From: an uncultured bacterium | Lineage (GTDB): Bacteria > Bacteroidota > Bacteroidia > Chitinophagales > CAIOSU01 | Length of the DNA stretch: 7,642 nucleotides | Direction of reading: 5' to 3' | Assembly: GCA_903861055.1 (NCBI GenBank) | Contig: CAIOSU010000343.1 | Span: 1 to 7,642, forward strand | In this document: positions 7,132-7,642 of the stretch, one piece after another | Layout of the letters: each line of letters begins with the position of its first letter | How positions within the stretch are numbered: position 1 is the first letter of the stretch | Position numbers and translations under genes: made by a program | Notes under the pieces: generated by a model | Database searches by the model: none | What the model saw: only the letters and a program-made list of their open reading frames with translations | Told to the model about the DNA's origin: nothing

Positions 7132-7225
7132 TCGTTGGCGCTATTTCGATAGCTTAATGACGCTAAGTGGAGGGAAATATTGTATACGTGCTGGGTTAAT
7201 TTTGAATTTCTAGCCTTACTTTTCT

Positions 7226-7642
7226 TTATTCTTGCTTTAATGGTTCGGCTAGTAGTCTCCAGTCCCATTTATTTTTACCATTTCTTACTCTCAGGGCTAC
7301 CCCAAATTTTTCTTTTGTGGTTTGGTATAACACTGGCGAGTACCACATTTCGGCAATAACTCTTTCGGGCGTTATATCGAGTATGCCATACCCATGCTGA
7401 ATGAAATCAGTAAAAACATGGTGTGGATTGGTGCTCATGCTTATTTTACGCACCAGTTCGGCTGCTGGCTTGGGTGCACCTTGTTCATCAAAGTTGCCAC
7501 GGCTAATGCTTGTGGTAAGTATTTCAACGCCCACTGAGCCTTGGCCTGTGCGTCGCTTATATTTCTTTCGGTTGTGTTTGTAGTAGTAGACTTCCAGACC
7601 AACGAGGTAAAATCCCATAACCCAAGAAATAAAGGAAATCAC
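7226..7642 (-). CDS. Probable PhoD-like alkaline phosphatase, C-terminal part (partial)
   Basis: 138 codons plus TAA (7226-7228) are visible; the 5' end lies outside the window, and the GTG at the edge (7640-7642) is probably an internal Val codon. The fragment carries TGQGSVGVEILTTSISRGN and then HGYGILDITPERVIAEMWY and FGVALRVRNGKNKW. This resembles the C-terminal region of PhoD-type phosphatases, a secreted calcium/iron-dependent phosphodiesterase and alkaline phosphatase family of the metallophosphoesterase superfamily, where a GSVGVEF-TPSIS-like strand and a GY-x-LDVTPER-like strand close the core. The assignment is from memory of the family. The catalytic residues lie mostly outside the window. 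The family's GDxHxxW motif would be expected close to the window edge, but the frame there reads ISFISWVMGF; see findings for a possible frameshift. No clear terminator follows the gene. Confidence 0.6.
   Translation of the reverse strand: MISFISWVMGFYLVGLEVYYYKHNRKKYKRRTGQGSVGVEILTTSISRGNFDEQGAPKPAAELVRKISMSTNPHHVFTDFIQHGYGILDITPERVIAEMWYSPVLYQTTKEKFGVALRVRNGKNKWDWRLLAEPLKQE

Noticed and set aside
7140..7153. Hairpin GCTAT-TTCG-ATAGC considered as a terminator of the PhoD-like gene
   Set aside because: The stem is only 5 bp and AT-rich, and no T-run follows it on the minus strand.

Overview
The window looks like chromosomal DNA of a member of the Bacteroidota. Three things support this: a large surface protein ending in the gliding-motility-associated C-terminal (CHU_C / type B) sorting domain of the type IX secretion system; a TonB-dependent receptor with an N-terminal carboxypeptidase-D-regulatory-like domain, a layout typical of this phylum; and start sites without a clear Shine-Dalgarno sequence, with a TAnnTTTG-type -7 element upstream of one gene. 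Genus or species cannot be told from the sequence.

All four genes lie on the minus strand, so transcription runs from high to low coordinates. In that order: (i) 7642-7226, the C-terminal part of a probable PhoD-like phosphatase that enters from outside the window; (ii) a 276-base intergenic region with two mutually exclusive inverted repeats, a good -7 promoter match and a perfect hairpin just before the next start; (iii) 6949-4625, a TonB-dependent outer-membrane receptor starting at GTG; (iv) a 140-base gap with no visible terminator; (v) 4484-351, a 1377-residue secreted multidomain protein with a signal peptide, a Cys-rich N-terminal region, a PPC-like beta domain, eleven SprB-type repeats, a PKD-like module and a type IX sorting domain; (vi) an intrinsic terminator at about 300-328; (vii) 186-1, the first 62 codons of a paralogue of (v), which runs out of the window. 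No gene-free stretch exceeds 300 bases.

The most distinctive content is the tandem pair of surface proteins (v) and (vi/vii). They share an N-terminal module and a short motif in their 5' leaders, which suggests a local duplication. The large protein is probably exported by Sec, carried across the outer membrane by the type IX system, and displayed as an adhesin or gliding-type filament. The receptor next to it is an outer-membrane importer of unknown substrate. No functional link between the two is shown by the sequence beyond adjacency and orientation. I found no CRISPR array, insertion sequence, tRNA or rRNA.
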